A stretch of DNA of 7,432 nt from positions 1 to 7,432 of the forward strand of contig VGEJ01000124.1 of NCBI GenBank assembly GCA_016869335.1, written 5' to 3'. This document shows, piece after piece, positions 6,557 to 7,432 of this stretch. Each line of letters opens with the position of its first letter. The first letter of the stretch is position 1. This DNA is from Alphaproteobacteria bacterium (GTDB taxonomy: Bacteria > Pseudomonadota > Alphaproteobacteria > VGEJ01). The notes beneath the pieces were generated by a model. The model did not search any database and was not told the DNA's origin. It saw only the letters and a program-made list of their open reading frames with translations. Made by a program: the position numbers and the translations under genes.

Positions 6557-6597
6557 GGCTGCACGCTAGACCGCGGCGCGCGGCGGCGCTACCGCCC

Positions 6598-6624
6598 CGG
6601 CGACGCGGGACCGCCGCGTCGCCG
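6598..6624. repeat. Perfect 11-bp inverted repeat upstream of the racemase gene
   Basis: CGGCGACGCGG, a 5-base spacer GACCG, then CCGCGTCGCCG form a perfect dyad. No T run follows on either strand, so it is not a standard terminator. It lies just upstream of a candidate -10 element and would cover the -35 position, so an operator role is possible. High GC makes chance pairing less rare than usual. Confidence 0.5.
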
Positions 6625-6632
6625 TCACGATC

Positions 6633-6641
6633 TGCTAGTAT
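6633..6641 (+). promoter_or_regulatory. Candidate extended -10 promoter for the racemase-family gene
   Basis: TGCTAGTAT combines a TGN extension with TAGTAT, which matches TATAAT at positions 1, 2, 5 and 6. The start of transcription would fall near 6648, giving a leader of about 26 nt that contains GGGGAGG. No -35 consensus is seen. Confidence 0.3.
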
Positions 6642-6673
6642 CCGGGCCGCGTGCGTCGTGTGGGGAGGCCGGA

Positions 6674-7432
6674 ATGCGCTGGGAACGGGTGGTCACGGTC
6701 ATTCACGCCCATGCCGAGGGCGAGGTCGGCCGCGTCATTACCGGTGGCGTCATCGACGTCCCCGGCAAGACCATGTTCGAGAAGAAGAGCTGGCTCGAAC
6801 GGGAGGGCGATGGCTTGCGCCGTATGGTGCTGTTCGAGCCACGCGGTTCGGCCGCCATGTCGGTCAACCTGGTGCTGCCGCCTACGACGCCCAAGGCCGA
6901 TGCCGGCTTCATCGTCATGGAATCGACCGACTACCCGCCGATGTCGGGCTCGAACGCGATGTGCGTGACGACGGTGCTGCTCGAGACCGGCATGCTGCCG
7001 ATGCGCGAGCCCGAGACCAGGGTGGTACTCGACACGCCGGCCGGGCTGGTGACCGCGGTCGCGACCTGCCGTAACGGTCGGTGCGAGCGCGTGGCGCTCG
7101 ACAGCGTGCCTGCCTTCGTCGCTCACCGCGACCAGCCGATCGAGGTCGAGGGCATCGGCACGGTGACCGCCGCCGTCGCCTATGGCGGCGCGTTCTTCGC
7201 ATTGGTCGATGCCACCAAGCTCGGCTTCGCGATCGAGCCGAGCGAAGCGCGCGAGATTGTGGCGATGGGCCGCAAGATCACGGCCGCGGCCAACGCCCAG
7301 CTCACGGTACGGCATCCCGACAACCCCAAGATCAACCGCATCGCCTTCACCCACTTCGGCGGACCGCCGCGGGGCAAGCAGAAGCGCCGCCGCTCCACGG
7401 TCGTGATCGAACCCGGTCGCCTCGATCGCTCG
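6674..7432 (+). CDS. Proline racemase / hydroxyproline epimerase family protein, 3' truncated by the window
   Basis: This is a member of the two-domain racemase family that includes proline racemase, 4-hydroxyproline 2-epimerase and trans-3-hydroxyproline dehydratase. The visible 253 residues begin MRWERVVTVIHAHAEGEVGR. Family blocks include TGGVIDVPGKTM at 23-34, FEPRGS at 54-59, the first active-site loop PPMSGSNAMC at 88-97, LDTPAGLV at 119-126 and AYGGAFFALVDA at 169-180. The end, PGRLDRS, comes just before where PCGTG with the second catalytic Cys is expected, so about 90 residues are missing. In proline racemases the first loop reads MCGH; here it is MSGS, giving Ser91 in place of the first Cys. 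This variant is seen in a subgroup of the family, including some hydroxyproline epimerases. The start is set by GGGGAGG 5 nt before the ATG. Activity is likely on an imino acid, but the exact reaction is uncertain. Confidence 0.88.
   Translation, partial: MRWERVVTVIHAHAEGEVGRVITGGVIDVPGKTMFEKKSWLEREGDGLRRMVLFEPRGSAAMSVNLVLPPTTPKADAGFIVMESTDYPPMSGSNAMCVTTVLLETGMLPMREPETRVVLDTPAGLVTAVATCRNGRCERVALDSVPAFVAHRDQPIEVEGIGTVTAAVAYGGAFFALVDATKLGFAIEPSEAREIVAMGRKITAAANAQLTVRHPDNPKINRIAFTHFGGPPRGKQKRRRSTVVIEPGRLDRS

Overview
The window is GC-rich bacterial DNA, judged by eye at well over 60% G+C, with strong G/C bias at third codon positions. The transposase type, the catabolic gene families and the codon use suggest a proteobacterium, most likely an alphaproteobacterium. 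No rRNA, tRNA or other taxonomic marker is present, so this placement is an inference.

Layout. Positions 1-1140 hold a complete IS630-family insertion sequence with one transposase gene. It is bracketed by TA dinucleotides inside CTAG and has imperfect terminal inverted repeats. It lies in the 3' end of a small minus-strand gene (1129-1350) of unknown function. The insertion and its target supply each other's stop codons. Next, on the minus strand, are the two subunits of a hydantoinase/oxoprolinase-type enzyme: hyuB (3519-5309) followed by hyuA (1444-3522), coupled by a 4-bp GTGA overlap. A 113-bp region then separates hyuB from a divergent plus-strand gene (5423-6358) for a short-chain 3-hydroxyacyl-CoA/L-gulonate dehydrogenase-like enzyme. 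That region carries two nearly identical 18-bp direct repeats exactly 42 bp apart, which are candidate operators. After the dehydrogenase comes a 55-codon minus-strand gene for a two-helix membrane protein (6389-6556). Last is a plus-strand proline racemase/hydroxyproline epimerase-family gene (from 6674) that runs off the window end just before its second catalytic motif. An 11-bp perfect inverted repeat lies upstream of it.

How the genes may work together. HyuAB enzymes open cyclic amides such as hydantoins or 5-oxoproline at the cost of ATP. The dehydrogenase family oxidises beta-hydroxy acids with NAD. The racemase family epimerises or dehydrates proline-type imino acids. Together they look like part of a catabolic locus for a cyclic amino-acid-derived or lactam compound. 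The substrate cannot be read from the sequence, and no transporter or regulator gene is in view. Nothing here is a defence system, CRISPR array or other wholly new type of system. The most interesting items are the shared regulatory region, the Ser-type racemase active site, the small membrane gene and the stop-codon exchange at the IS.
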